Source: Synanceia verrucosa (Eukaryota > Chordata > Actinopteri > Perciformes > Synanceiidae). Taken from it: DNA of 64,000 nucleotides. A program made the position numbers and the translations under genes. Each line of letters opens with the position of its first letter. Position 1 is the stretch's first letter. The stretch is taken from positions 11,253,240-11,317,239 of the forward strand of contig CM056558.1 in the NCBI GenBank assembly GCA_029721515.1. Reading direction: 5' to 3'. This document shows positions 1-14,000 of the stretch, one piece after another. A model generated the notes under the pieces. It worked only from the letters and a program-made list of their open reading frames with translations. It did not search any database and was not told the DNA's origin.

Positions 1-799
1 TCTTTTGATAGTTATATCATTTTAAGGTGATTCAAGTTTTTGAGTATTTAATATAGCTTCACAAATGACTCATCCAAAATCTCTACAATTAAAGCAGTGA
101 TTGAAGAAATTTTACAACCCTTAGTCACCATGAGGTATATCATATTTTCAGGTGTCCCTATAATCATGGATTCTCTTTGCATTTTAATGAGCATAAAGTG
201 GCACACTATGTTCTGCTCTATTTATTCAAGTATGATATAGAACTGATAAACTGGGAAAACTTAAAAATAAAGATCTGGGATACCAAACTCGCTCAAAAGG
301 ACAATATTTTCACAATTTAAGACACAAATCACATCAACAGTGATTTTCCTGCACTAAGCAAACATTAAACTGACTAGACATGTGTCAGCCTCAAGACTTC
401 CATATGTCTTTAATGTAGTATGCTTTCATGTTGCATCTTCACATTTTTCATAAAGATACTGCAGTCATTATGATCTGATAATCAGACTGAAATGTCACTT
501 TGTAAAGATTGGAGAGCCAAGCTCAGTGCAGATTGGTGTTTACCAGTATTGGATGTCAATAGTCAACTCAACCTACAGTGGCACTCATGAATATCTTAGC
601 ATCCAAGATCAGACTCAGGATCCAGTTAAACACATACCTTAATTATTTAGCTCATTACTGAATGTTTTTTTTTTTATCCTGGCCTCTATTCACTTTTCTT
701 TGTCAAAGAATTTGCTGTCCCTTATTCATACTCATTTATTCACTCCATATCTAATCATATTCATGCATAAAAGCATGACCAGGACAACATACTGTACAA

Positions 800-930
800 C
801 ATATTCCATGCTGGAGCTGTGTCTGATTTATTTATTTGATGTCTTTTTTTATCATGTCTTTTAGTCTTTGCCTCCTGTAAAGCACTTTGTGACAGCCGTG
901 TTTGCCTAAAACATTCCATAAATAAATCTG
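800..930 (+). repeat. possible retroposon 3' tail
   Basis: The segment has the phrase TGTAAAGCACTTTGTGACAG followed some 25 bases later by CCATAAATAAAT. This pairing resembles the 3' tail of common teleost LINE/SINE retroposons, where a GTAAAGC...CTTTG box is followed by an ATAAATAAA-like end. No head region or target duplication was found, so it is at best an old, 5'-truncated copy. The recognition rests on remembered repeat tails and not on a database search. Confidence 0.35.
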
Positions 931-1954
931 GCCATTCTCAAGTTGACCTGGAAAAAGTCACAGATTCAGAATGTGGTGTGATATAATGCTGCCAAACAAT
1001 GCTTTGAAAAGGGAATGATGGTGAAATTAACAAATGGCAGAAAATCAATATAAGATTACAGCCAAAAATACATAAAAAATAACATCCTGCAATCTGTGAA
1101 TTTCACCAATTCAATTTATGCAAATACATGCACGTTGTGCTATTTTGCAGAACAAATTCCATTTAACACTGCTGTTTTTTTGTCTGTCACACCATTCATG
1201 TAAAAAGGCAGTTGAGTTATTATCTTCAGTGTGGAAAGCATTAATGTGATATCTGATGGCTCAAATACAGATACAGAGTGCTACAATATATGACAAATAA
1301 TTTCAATTTTTACATCAAATATGAAGAATATAAAGCACAATAAAGAGTAGAATATGATTTGGCCGATCCTACTACCCCAAACTATAAGATTTCATAATGA
1401 AATAAGTTTCATTATGAATAAAAATAAAATAAGACTCATTATTACATTAAAAAATGCCTCTGTGTGTGAGTGAATTAGGGATACATTACCATACTTTGAT
1501 AAAGACTGTAAGTAGCACTCAGTTAAAAAGAAAACTGTTAAATTATCTAACCACTATTTGAACACTCAGGCGGTACATCAGTTTTAATATGTACTTCTCT
1601 GTCATTACTATAAAACAGAGCTACAACAGCATGATACTTTAAACAAACATCACTATGATGATATGATGCCAGAGGAATCACAGAGAGCTTTTTAGAGAGC
1701 CAAAAGCCACAAGAGTGACTTTTCAAAGATTTCCTTGGTTTTACTTCCTTGATTGCAAGTCAAACATTACAGATCTGGCTCCGTTCCTCTATAAACAAAT
1801 CCATTTTCTCTGTTCAATGTAACAGTTTTGTCCCGAATATACACCCATACACAACTGCAGTTACGCCCATATATTAAAATATTTTATGACTGCAAATTGT
1901 TTTTCATGGAAAAAGCTGTGGCTATTGGGCTAGTATTCAAATGAGGTATTTGGC

Positions 1955-1974
1955 AAAAAAAAAAAAAAAAAAAA
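1955..1974 (+). repeat. poly(A) tract, 20 bp
   Basis: An uninterrupted run of 20 A. No SINE or LINE body could be recognised upstream, so it may be a simple slippage tract and not a retroposon tail. Confidence 0.9.
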
Positions 1975-4900
1975 TCAGACCTAGCTATACACAACTATTA
2001 CAAGCACAAATGGGACACAGCTTCATGGAATCCTGAAAACTGGGCAGAGAGTGACGGGTGGGCAGATGGGCAGTGGATAAAGTCTTTTATTTCCACCATT
2101 GAGTCGCTCCACACCTTGGATAATAGGAGCCAATTCAGTTCAGCCCATAAAGGGGTTTATCAGTTCCTGTCAGCATGCCCTGCAGGGGTGAGGCAACAAA
2201 TAACAAGGTAGTGAAAAAGAAAAGTGGTAGGATCCAGCTCCCTAACCTGTTTCCCCCCATGCCAATGACATCTGCATTTTCAGAAAACACTCATTTCCGC
2301 TTATGACTCCAGACAGGAGATTAAAAAATTGAAAGTCATGTTTGAACAGCATTAGAAGCAGATATCGAAGTCACGTGATTCAAAGGAGCTGTACTCGGTG
2401 CATCTCAGAAACGTCACAAAATGTCAAGCACTGCATAGGCTGCCTAGTTACCAACTGCAATAGTTGCATTTCACAGGATGGTCGATTTATTTAAATTATA
2501 TTTTAAAAATATGGCTACTTTGTTGCGGCATCATTCTAATATTTTTGCAACAGTAAAGCAACAAGATTAATTATTCCTGTAACACTAATATTGCTGCATT
2601 AGAATTACTAAACCCAGAATATTACATGTGCTGTTGCTTTCAGGGCAGTGCACTACTTAGAGCCTTCAGAATTTCTATTTCTGGGAAAATACCCCGTTTA
2701 AGTGCTAGAGGATGAACAAACCGTGTCAAATTACAGCCCTCAGCCTGATTTGACAGGCTTGTTAGATCCAAACTACATTTCTGTATCCTACCTGGCTATA
2801 TTTTAGAAAAGTGACAGTATATTCTGACTGAAACCTCTGGAGTTGCTGTCAAAATAATAAGCTATATTGTTAAAAATGTTTCCACTTCTCCATATCTGCT
2901 GGTCCAGATTTGAGCCATCACTTAATCAATATAAAAACAGGCATTTTTTTTCTTCACATACGACTGATGAGGAGCAGAAGGAAAACGCAAAATAAAGCTC
3001 ACAGCACTTGCCAGTACAGAAATCTAGGTCCGACGAACCCTTCATTTAGAGTTGTAACCTTTACATAGTGGCTAATTTTGCATGGATAAAAAAAGAAAAA
3101 GAATATGGGAAAATGCCAATAATAATAAGGATAATAATGGGAGTGGATTTTCACAGTTTGTCCAGAGCAATTACTTCTGGCCTTACTCTAAGTCTGCTTT
3201 CCAACAATAAATTACACTTAAAATTAAAAACAACACTGCAGAGATAAAAATCAGCACTTAACCTAACAATTTCAAAAATCTGTCTGGCTATCTGTTTTTG
3301 TTAATGCTCTCACTCTATATATAACAATACTATATACATGCAGTGTGTATTTCTACATATATATTTTTGTTCCTTTTTGGAGAGTGCTGGAGGCACAGTC
3401 ATGAGGGCTCCTCCACTGAGTTTGCCTTATGCTTGCCGGAATAAATTGGTACCATATGGTGTGATGACAGGATCACTCAATCTTCTGTGTACCTGAACAC
3501 CACATTAATCATTTTTTGGGGGATATTCTTTCCCTTTCATCACACAGGAATTTCCAAATAGCCCCTGCCTTTATTCCTCTCACACATGTAGTGAATTTAC
3601 ATACACAGGCTACAATCTGCCCTTGTTAGGAGCCAGACCGTTTGACCAAGTTCAAGCTGGAGCAAAACAAAATGTTAAGGTTAGGTGTCAGGTGAGACTT
3701 CCTTCCTGTTCGACATGTTGGCTTGCTCTCATTGTGTTGTGGTTAAGAACAGGGATATGTTTCAAATTAACTTTCTTAACAACTGGTATTAAAACATTTA
3801 TTGCTATTAAATCTTTTTTGAGAGCTATGAAAACTATGAGAACATGAGAAAAATGTTTAGTGAATGACTGTGATTTATTTTTACCCACATTCAATGTTGG
3901 AAAAAAAATAGAAAATAAGTTCACTAAACAATAGTTACTTAAAATGTATGATGAATATATTAGCACCTACCTTAAATATCTATGTTGTAATTCCATAGGT
4001 ATATGTATAGGGAAAAGTTCCTTCCACTAATTCAGGCTAAGAGTTTTAAACCAGAGAAAGGTGAACGGAGGAAAAAAGGGTGAAGTGGCCGAGAGGTGAG
4101 GGAGAGAGAGACACAGAGAAAAATGGGACAAAGGAGAAAGAGTGGTCTTTATAGCAATGTCCGCTTGATGAATCAGACATGTCTTATTTGTTGGCTGCAC
4201 TGCCAGGGAATTTGCATTGATTATTTTCCCCTCAACAGATACATTTAAATCAATGTGGCACAGCGCAGCCAGAAAAGTGTGAGAAAATGTACAAGGCGCA
4301 CAGTGAACCCCAGAGCAGTAACCTTGGTCAGACAGGAGGAGCCACAGCTCCCCCTTCATGCCAAACAGATGAGATCAGAACTAAAAGCAACACCGAAGAC
4401 AGCACAATCTCTGATCTTCCGATGAAAAAAAATTCCCTTCCTACACCCGTAGTAACATTTCTGTGGGTTAATACGTCTTCATTACATTGCAGTTTTTCAT
4501 ATGCAGATATGCCAAGTAGTGTTTTCCCCACTGGTTGTATAAAAAGCAGTATATTGCTTTATGTTTCACACTGTTGGTTTTGTTCTTTTTTTCCTCTGCA
4601 GTTCTTAGAGGTTTCTTTTGAAATAGTTTTTGTATTGTTTCAGATATATAGTTTTATGAGTTCCATGAGTACTTTTTTAGTCATAAGTAGGTCAATCAAA
4701 ATCCATTTGAAAAATTTCCTAGTATTGCAGGAGACACTGCTTCAACCTGCCTTGATATATTCATTTTAATGTGAATTTAAGGCATGCATATTTTTTAGTT
4801 TAAACAGAAATTACAAACAATGCATGTCCATGTATATAAAATGCTCTTCACTCAAGGCCCAGCTTATTCTGGGGCCTGCATGTTTTAGTCTTTCCAAGGT

Positions 4901-5556
4901 CAACAATGAACCGTTATACTGTAATACCTAATAATGTCCTCACAATGCAAAAGGCTTTCAATATGTGCATCCCATTCACACTGTCAATACTGCTTGAAAT
5001 ACAATGTCAAAAATTTACTTTAATAGAAAACAACTAGTGTGTTTTTATGAATATGAATAAATAAATATATTGTGTCATGACTTCAGTGTTGTATGGTGAC
5101 AAATACTTGACAACTATGCTGTTGTTCACTCTAACTACATTTGATCATCTGATATTTGCCAGTAAAAACTAGGTTAGGTTATTATTTATTTTATGACAAA
5201 AAAAAAGCATTGTCTTTTATGCAGAGCCAGTGTGGAGCTCAATTACTGATATCTTACTGTTTCATCACAGGGTTTAGCTTAAATGAAGTCGCGCAGTTAA
5301 GAGAGTTTTTTTTTTTCCATCTAATGACGTCCTGTGCTGCCCTCCTGCATACTCAACACTAGATGTTTGCAGGGGAGCATGATGGTTTGGAAAGAAACAA
5401 TCAAGACAATTTCTATTGTATGTGAGCACCAAATAGCAAATAATATAGCAAATAATAAACTGATAAATGTTGTAGCACTTTTAATTTTTTCATGAGCCTT
5501 GAGCACTAAATAATAAATATCACCTTCTAATTGGATGGGCCATTTTTCACACCCAC

Positions 5557-5558
<2 letters not shown>

Positions 5559-5599
<41 letters not shown>
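5559..5599 (+). repeat. (CA)n microsatellite
   Basis: About 20 uninterrupted CA units. Perfect arrays of this length are usually polymorphic in fish. Peptides read through it (runs of His-Thr, or Val-Cys on the other strand) are artefacts. Confidence 0.97.
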
Positions 5600-5600
<1 letters not shown>

Positions 5601-7846
5601 AATATGCACCGCTCGCACAGCCTCATTTTTCCTGTCTCTCTCTCTCTTTTCTCCATCTCATTGATAATTTCTCCTGAAGCTTCAGCCTCTCACATTGAGA
5701 TCAAAGTGGCTGTCATACACATTGCCAGTGGAAGACGGTTCAGGAGTATCTCCCTTCAATATATTATTCCTCTGTGGATGATGAAAGCGTGTATACTGGG
5801 GGAGGTGATGACGCTGTTATGAGGCGAATCCAGTAGGGGATTGGTTTGCAGGACAGCAAATGGTTTAGTTTGGGGCTGTCCAGGGCTGACCATTACAGTA
5901 GGACTCCAAAGTAAAATTAATATATTATCATGGATGTGTTAGCAAGTAAGCTGACATTACATAGAGCTTGATCTTTGAAAATAAAACAAATGTGATGTGT
6001 CCCATTTGTAATTTGTATGCAGTTATCTTTTTCTCCACAGAGAAAAAAAGAAAATATCTCCCGACTCTCTCGCTTTTCCCTGAAAGGCACATCTTATGTC
6101 TGACTAAAGCATACACTCGTCTCTCCCCTAGGGTGCAGTGGCAGTGGTGCAGAAAAAGTGAACTGCAGAGGACCCCACTGTTTAGCAAACACTCCTACTG
6201 AGGGGAGGAATTAATTATTCAGAGCCAAGGACCACGGCAGCCCCATTTGATTGCACCACAAAAGAAAGGTCAGATCTTTTCGTATGAGGAACCTCCTGGT
6301 TGTGCACCCTGTCAGATGAGGGGATGTGTACAGTATATAAGGCTGAATGGCAGACTGGCTAACAGCTCAATTTAAATGGACAAGGATGTCTGGGTGAGGA
6401 TGTGTTCACAAGACGTGTGACAAACAGCAGCACAAACATGGTCTCACTGAAAGAGGTGTGGACGTTTGGTGATGAGCAGCTGGGGAGAAATTTGTGGGCT
6501 GTGGAAGTGATTTTGCCAAATCTACAGGAAGCTGAAGCTATAATTAGAATGTGAAAGCCTGAGATGTCTTACAAAAACATGATCAAGATACTGCTGGTGA
6601 AAAAGATTAACCACTTATCGCCACAGAGCAAGTTTTTATTTATTAAAATATGACCAAACTATTTTGTTTTCTCTCCTCGTGAATTAGTAAACCAGCAGTT
6701 ACAGTGTTACTAGGCAACGACATACTTGATATAGACTCAAATGTCTATGTAGGCAAATGTTAATGACATCATTTAATCTTGGACAAAATGGCCTACTAAG
6801 GGCTAAATAGTTAGGTTTCAAATTATGCAACTACAAAATGGAGTATAGCAAATAATGAAGTTGGCGAAAACTTCGTGTCCATTCCCATAGTGTGATCATC
6901 TGCATAATCCTATCAAATTTCACTGTGAAAGACCAAAGCTTTTTTCCAGCAATGGTGCAAATGTCTGATTTTCATCAGGTCCTTTCTTCCAACTCTGAGC
7001 TCACAATGCCTACGTCAGTCAGAGCAGATCATGAACACGCTGCAGCAGTGCAAGAAAATCCAGTTACAGGATCCTTTGGGTTTATGTAGAAAATCTGCCG
7101 TTGAAGTCGAATATAGCTGAGGCCCCATGGCATTAGGTCTATGGGTTATAATCTCTAAAAACTGTGGCCTGGTGTGCCCCATAGAGCTGAAGATGGAACG
7201 AGTGGGGTAAATCCAATGACTGTGCAACAGGGGGTGCTTCTTCACTCACTATTGGTGTACAGTATGTGCTCCACACATCAAGAATAGTGATCCTATTGGT
7301 TCTTTCCTATACCCTGTCAGCCAATCACCAATGACCTAGGTCTACCATTCCATAGAAACCAGGCCTGCACCAGTAATTACATCAACTGCAATGACATGGA
7401 GCTCCAGTTTTCTCCCAGCAACTCACACTACAATATACAGCAAATTATTATGACACAATGTGAAAAAAATACAAACTAAATCAGCGAAACAGTAATAAAA
7501 CATGTAACCAAGTTAATAAATTATAAGAAGGAGGCAACAATATAACAGCCTCAAAAAAAAATCAAAACACAATTTAACCTACTTAATTGCAGATAATCAA
7601 TTATAAGGTTGTGTTTGCTAACTGTGGTGCCTTCATCTTAACAGTATGAATTAGCTCATTGATTTATGTTCCTGTGGTGCATTATGGCTGAATAGACAGA
7701 TACAGATAGGAAAGTGGATAGAAAGTGGATCATCTCTAGGATGATTTCTTGCAGATGGTTCAGCCATTACATCTTAGTCTCTCAGATCATTAATTTCCCA
7801 GGTAATAAAGCCCTGTGTTGTTAGCAAGCCCCCCTTCCCTCTTATA
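5600..7846. other. gene-free, mostly unique DNA
   Basis: No supported gene. The segment at 6195-6270 has a homeodomain-like core (TTAATTATTCA) in a less simple context and might be regulatory, which is inference only. Reading frames at 5968-6201 and 7015-7245 are short and show no domain. Confidence 0.55.
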
Positions 7847-7990
7847 CCCCATGTCGTAGGACGCATGGGTGTAGCTTGGGAGTAGCCAAATAGAGATGAC
7901 AGTTTGTGCCATTGTTCATCAGTGAATCTACAGAGCCATGCTGAGTCTATTGCACATGGATGAAAAATTAAACTCAACACCAAAAAAAAA

Positions 7991-8058
<68 letters not shown>

Positions 8059-8110
8059 TGTAATACAGTCTCTTATTTGTCCCCACATAGATTTCTATCA
8101 CTACTTTCGG
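7847..8110 (+). repeat. old dispersed repeat, copy 1 (split by TA array)
   Basis: The stretch around 7870-7982 aligns by eye with 10275-10395: both contain a GGGTGTAGC-like start, GATGACAGTTTG, a segment ending near CAGTGAA, GAGCC, and GATGAAAAATTAA before an A-rich end. After the TA array, GGTCTGCTTGAAATGT at about 8109-8124 has a counterpart at about 10459-10474 (GGCCTGCTTTCAGTGT). The copies are diverged, so the family is old. No coding capacity or termini were recognised. The family could be a DNA transposon or a retroposon. Confidence 0.6.
7993..8054 (+). repeat. (TA)n microsatellite, 31 units
   Basis: A 62-bp perfect AT/TA array that has expanded inside an older dispersed repeat. It is self-complementary. 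Ile-Tyr reading frames across it are spurious. Confidence 0.97.
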
Positions 8111-8124
8111 TCTGCTTGAAATGT

Positions 8125-10146
8125 ATCCATAAGGGCTCGACAGATATGAGTTTTTGCAGACATATTTCAATAGAAGTTGCGCATAGACAATATTCTGTGA
8201 TAACATTCAATATGTGAAAAGTTGGAAACACCAGAAAAAAAAGAAACAATGAGACTACAATGAGACAACAGCATTATCACTGTGACCCTGTACTAAAATT
8301 ATAAAAGCTCCAGAGAAAGCCAGTAAGTGGACTTTTTTTTTAAATTAACATTACTGTTTCCTTGAATAAAAATGTTTATGCTCAAAAAATTTAAATCATT
8401 TTAATTGCAGGCAAAGTGGGAAACAAAATGTGCAAAAGGAAAATCAACTACTTTTGTATGTGTCTATGATCTGAAAGGAATGTACATTTAATTTGCTGTA
8501 TTGCCATACTGAAATATGCTTCTTAACACTGAGCACAACAGAATTTAGCAGAATGCAATTATAAAGTTTTGATCCACAGGCAGTGCAAATTTTAACCAAA
8601 TTTGTGAATTGATGCATATTTCTATCCACAGTTGTACACAACAACATAAACAGTTGGTAGCACTAATTTCCTGTCAGATGTCATTGAAGTGATGCAGAAA
8701 AATAAAGTGAAATAAAATGATGTAAATAAAAAAGCTAAAATATGGCATTTATGTTTGTTCCATGTATTAATTTAGGACCTTTACAGTCTCCTTATTGCTT
8801 TATAAAGATGTGATGTATCTGTCTGCCATAATTCTTCTCTTCTGTGGAGTAACATCATCAAAAGACTTTCTCTCAACGCACAACACAGAACTTTGTCTTA
8901 GCCAAACATTTTTGCAATATTCTGACTTTATTTTTAATTGGCTGTGCTCCGACTGAATTTTTTTTTTTTTTTTTTTAAATTGAAATTTGCATAAAAACAA
9001 TGGTTGGAAACAGAACATTACATTATCTTTTCCACTATTATGAAATGACTAATTCCTGTATGTAATATATTTCCTGTTTTCATAAGAGTTCATAAACAGC
9101 ACTGAGTGTCAACATCAGAATCCAGTCACACTGAATTGCATTATATTTCATACTGAAGCTGAACTGATGCAGTCCATGTTCTTTTCAGATGTATTGCAGC
9201 AAAGGGGCAAAAGTGAGAACTCATTCAAGATGGTCCAGGTATTATCTGCAATAGTGAGTGAGTGCAGCCCTTTGAAGCCAGGAAAAATGCATGACTCTGT
9301 GGAAATATGAACACTTCTCTTCCTGATAATACAAGCATTTCATCACATTTCACATCAGAATATACTGTACTGTTGCCTACTCACAGCTCTCTGGAAATCC
9401 AAAGGCTATCTGCTGTGCAAAAAAAGGCAAAGAAAGAAAGAGCAATCTAACCTTGATTGTCAACCATTTCAGTGCTGCGGCAGCCTCATGAACTTCTAGG
9501 AGGCATAACAGCAACACAATCTTCCCACTCATAACACATGCGAGGATCTCTGGAGCAATAAACTGATTCTGAGAGCTCTCATCAATCTTTAATCCTTCCT
9601 TAGGCTCTGTGGGGCCGCAGTGAGTAAAAACCTCCCTGCAAAACCAGAAGGAGGCCGGAATCCAACACATTCAAGGTTCAAGCAAAGCCTATAGAAGAAT
9701 TGTTGACAGTTGATGGGGCCAAATCAACTAAGGAGACCTTTAACACTTACTACCCAATGGCTGAGACATGTGCCAATACCCATCTTCAGTCTGGACTAAA
9801 GGTTTTTGGCGCGCCTCTTTAGAGCTTTGTGGTGGATAATAGAAATAATACATTACACAGTTTTCACAAGACACAACTGTGCACTGCATTTAGCCTTGGT
9901 TATACTCTGCAATACAAGGGAGAAAAAAATCAATAAAATAAACTGAAAGATTATGTACATTCAGCCATTCAGGCATTCACCATATCTCAGTAAATAAAAT
10001 TGTAAACAGAGTTGATTATGTGCTATAATTGGTAAATAATTCAGATTAACATTTAGAGCTAAATTCATTAAAAATAAAATGTAATGGGATTCAGTACTGG
10101 CAGCAAAGAGTTAAGAATTTGTTGGAAGTAGTGTTTTAACTAAAGC
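8125..10146. other. gene-free, AT-rich
   Basis: No supported gene. It includes a 19-bp T run at 8958-8976. A rare GC-only octamer, GGCGCGCC, occurs near 9809 in otherwise AT-rich DNA. Reading frames at 8444-8647, 8800-9018 and 9377-9670 are short and unlike known proteins. Confidence 0.55.
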
Positions 10147-10475
10147 TGCCTGGTGTTGTGTGGGCCTTGGCACTTTTTCCCAGCATCCAGAAGTCAAGGA
10201 CACAGACGAAGCAGATACGACAGAGGACAATCTAAGTAACTATCTGTATCACTGTACCAGAGCCACGGACATAGCTGGGTGTAGCCTGTGAATTGTTGCC
10301 AAATGGATATGACAGTTTGCTCCACTATAGATCAGTGAAACCACTGAGCCTCGCTGAGTCAAGAGCGCAATGATGAAAAATTAATTTAGACACCAAAAAA
10401 TTAAGTGCCTCAGTGCCTCAGGAAGAGTGTGTAGTCTGTCCCCAGAGGTTGTTTTGTCGGCCTGCTTTCAGTGTT
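10147..10475 (+). repeat. old dispersed repeat, copy 2 (longest)
   Basis: Its first part (10147-10268) is a direct repeat of 10738-10850. Shared landmarks are TGTGTGGGC.TTGGCACT, GTCAAGGACACA, AGATACG/GGATACGGCA and ATCTGTATCA. Its second part (10275-10395) matches 7870-7982. It therefore joins the two halves seen separately elsewhere and gives the best view of the family's internal order. The ends are not defined. Confidence 0.6.
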
Positions 10476-10737
10476 TCTGTTCTGAGTGGAACCCAGCATC
10501 TTGTAATGTGACCTAAGTAACTGTCTGCTGACCGATCTGAACTTTAATCCCACTATATGTTTTCTCACCAACATATATCACAACCCAGTAAATTTAAGTA
10601 AATGTTTACATCGCAAACAAAAAGAATAGCAAGGTGACCAGAGAAATTGAATATCCTGTGGGGTATAAATTAATAAATATCCTGTTTTACCATGGTGAAA
10701 AAAACAGCTTGTTGGACGACGTTTTAAAAGTAAGGCC

Positions 10738-10850
10738 ACTCAGTGTGTGGGCTTTGGCACTGCCACCCAGAATCCCTACGTCAAGGACACAACCTAAGAG
10801 GATACGGCAGGGGCCAATCCAACCATCTGTATCATCATGATCAAGCCACA
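10738..10850 (+). repeat. old dispersed repeat, copy 3 (first half only)
   Basis: It lies about 590 bp downstream of its partner at 10147-10268 and in the same orientation. The similarity is obvious but diverged. The second half of the family is missing here. The flanking reading frames (10634-10967) are chance products. Confidence 0.6.
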
Positions 10851-11020
10851 AATAAACATATTTTTACTTTTAATATTAGACGAAACTACGGAACTCGCTG
10901 GAGCAAAGCCAGTCAACTTCAACTGCCCTCTCTAGCTAATTTGTGTCAAAATTTGACTTGCCCCTGAATACTTTTCTGGTTTATGAAGATATAACAAGTT
11001 TCACTATGGAGATGGGCCAA

Positions 11021-11043
11021 GGGCGGGGTTGGGGGATGGGGGG
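11021..11043 (+). other. G-quadruplex-type motif
   Basis: Four G runs (3, 4, 5 and 6 G) separated by short loops of one or two bases. This satisfies the G3+N1-7 quadruplex rule on the plus strand. There is no gene nearby, so any role is unknown. Confidence 0.6.
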
Positions 11044-14000
11044 TCTGCAGTAGTTTACCCGCTGCAAAAGCAAAGCAGGTGGCCAGGTTGATGACAATGA
11101 ACAGACAGCATTGGTGGCCCAATTTCTTCATGTCAGACAACACCATATGGCTCCTCTGCTCCCCTCTACCTATTTAGAAACTGCTTTCACATAAGTATGC
11201 AAGTATCATAGTCTTCACAATTAATTAAAAAAGGGAAGAAACAGGATGTACTTCATTCTATATACTGTGTAAAGGATGTACTATTAAGGGAAAACATATC
11301 CCCCAGGTATTTATGTGTTATGTTTGGCACGTCCTTGAAAGCAACAAGGTTTCAACCGACAGCACACATTTTTTCCCCCTCGACACATCCTCAACTTTTG
11401 CATAAAATGGAGACGAGACCTCTCACTGTTGTGGAGCACTTGTATGGAAAAGCGGAATACACTCAATTAATCTTTCTGACCTTTTGTGAATGTTTCACAA
11501 GATGAGAAGAAACCCTTGCTTACCCCTGCTTTGCACACCCAACTTGTTATCAGTGTACAAAAAAGGTGTGCTAAACAATTTGAAATCCCTACAATATGAA
11601 AATACAATGTTTCAGACATCATAATGACAGTTATTAACTTTCAAGGACAAGCTAACCCTCTCAAACTTAGAGTGTTTTTTTATTGATAGCGGTTCATAAT
11701 ACCAAGATATCTTTGCTGAGGCTGTCAACGGTCAGAAAGCAAAAATTACAATAATGATGTAAAAAGTGTTACAAGGAAAGCCCTAAAAATCTCAGCCAGA
11801 CTGTTTCCAAAAATGAAACTCAAAAGGACTCTGTGACAGCTTTGCCTGCACACCACCAAGAGAGGGAAAGGCTCAAAGCGTTACCACTACTATTTATTCA
11901 GAACCATGTGACTTGTGGCAGTGATTGCTGACACAAAGTCTCTCATAGCTGATGTGGTGACAGGTAACAGGGTAAACTATGTGCACCATGGAGACAGGGC
12001 AATCCCATATGTGGTAGGAAAAAGACTGCAGCACCATATGTTGCACACTGCATTGGAAAGTAGAGCACATGATTTATTACTGTTCATATACAGTACTACA
12101 TATATTGTTTGAAATGCAATATTATTTTTTGCTTGTGTCTTTTTGGGTCACATCAATTTCATCAACTTTTAAAATCAAAATCACACTAATTGGGGTTATA
12201 AAAAAGGAGTTCAACTTCCATTCAAATTATTTTTTTCTTTTTTTTTTTTCTTTTGTAGGGCATTTTGCTGAAATCTTAGATCTGATTCCATGTACAGTAC
12301 TACTCTAAAATGTATTCCTTTAGTCAGAGCCGGGTGTAAAAAAGTGAAGGACATGATCAAAACATATCTAAATTTGTAATAGTTATTATGCCTGTTATGA
12401 TTATAGCATTTAATCCAGTTAATTTGAATTCCATTTATGTCAAAACTCCTGGGATTATTCCCAGGTGTCATCTTAACACAGAAATAAGAGCCTAGACAAA
12501 AGCAGAAAGTTTTCAGTGGAAAAGTGGTGAAGGGCTCTTGTCACCTCCCCCCATGGGTTCTCAGCAACATCATGCAGCGGGGGACGAATAAAGCAGAAAA
12601 TGGGTTTGTGCAGCATACAATAGCACATAGATAACAAGAAGGACAAGTATTGAAAATGTCCTATGGGGACAAGTTTACAGAAATGCTTTATTTGTGTGAG
12701 ACTGTGGAATGCCTAGCTCTTAATGGCGCACTAGTGGGGGTCACCATTAACTGACAAAATAATATCAGTGGGGAAACATTTGCATCGTGGTGTACAAATA
12801 TGCAAGTTGTCAGGCATAGCAAGCCTGGCCTTTTCAGCGTGACAGCAATCCCTTTAGGTGTGAGGCGAGTGCAGTTCAGTGGCGCAGGGGACGGAAAGAG
12901 ATTTGGCGGTGGGGGGACCGTTGGGACTGCGGAAGTTGCATGCAGTGAGGTGTGTGTCAGGGCACCGGAGACAAAGCAATGATTACACACAATGAGGAGA
13001 GCAGAGCGCACGCTGACACTAATGCAGTCTGAGGGGAGACACGAGACAGAGCACTTGTGACAACTGTGAGAGGGCGTCACTCCTCTGACATACGCCATCA
13101 TGGGTACCAAATAGTGCAAGTTGTTGTTTTTTTCAGCATTGGTTAACACTGAACATCTCCAAAACTAGTCAAAACAATAATATACTATTCTGTTATATAA
13201 ATAAATGATTGTTTCTGCTTGTCAGTTTAAAAGTTACTTAAATAATGAAAGTTTAAATATGTCATAGATCTAGTGTAAAACTGTTTCTAAGTTTCCATTG
13301 GTGCAGTGAGACCTATGTGTTTTAGTTTCCATTAGCAATGAAGAAATCAGAAGTACTGGGAAGTTAGTATTATGAGGAGAGGACTGTGAGCTTACAAACC
13401 AAACAAAGCAGCATAAGAAAAAAATACAAAAAATAATAGTGTTAGTGTTAGAAAAGCCTTATTTATTCCATGTATTTTTTTTTGTCTGATAAATTCCTTC
13501 TTTAAAATGGTGCTTGAAACCTATATTAATAGAAATATATTAAAACAATCTTTTGAGGTGCAAAAGATTTGGAACAAATATCTAATTTACCACTGTTGAG
13601 ACAGGAATCCAGATCTATTGTCACACAGCTCCAACTGCTATATTGTTGTCCTCATAAATCCACAGCACTGTATGTCCTGCATGTCAAGTAAAGTTTCTGA
13701 TAAAATTTTTATGTTTCTTAGAGTATAAATACAGCCCTTGATGAGTCAAACAGCACTAGTTGAACAGGACACCCAAGTCCATGTTAACCTTGCCATCACT
13801 CCACTCAAAGCAAGATGCCAGTTTAATTAGTGAGGAATCTGGCTTTTTTTAGATATTCACAAAATAAAGCAGTTTGCTTCAACAGAAAAATATGAAACAA
13901 TTATTTCCTATTGTGTGTTAATTTTTTTTACATTCATGGAAATATAGCTAATATGGAGACCAGATTTTCAATTTGTTTACTTGTTGAACAGAAAGAGGGA

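Larger units (their letters stand above)
1..5558. other. gene-free flank, left edge
   Basis: No reading frame here resembles a known protein; the longest is 160 codons (4287-4769) and has no recognisable domain. The stretch is AT-rich, apparently unique DNA. It contains a poly(A) tract at 1955-1974, a possible retroposon tail near 800-930, and a purine-rich patch (GAGAGA type) around 4088-4140. The stretches 2040-2230 and 4280-4420 are somewhat richer in GC and less simple in sequence. They could be conserved non-coding DNA, but nothing in one genome alone proves it. Confidence 0.6.

Noticed and set aside
4287..4769. 160-codon plus-strand reading frame
   Set aside because: Amino-acid make-up follows the T-rich DNA, with no conserved motif and no exon structure.
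5559..5599. CRISPR-like or other spaced repeat array
   Set aside because: This and the other periodic tracts are plain microsatellites without spacers; nothing in the window is prokaryotic.
5321..5822. Frames with His-Thr or Val-Cys repeats
   Set aside because: Translation of the CA array, not a gene.
12688..13149. 153-codon minus-strand reading frame, one of the longest in the desert
   Set aside because: It lies in a GC-richer patch where stops are rarer, is Ser/Thr/Pro-rich, has no domain or splice support, and resembles no protein I know.
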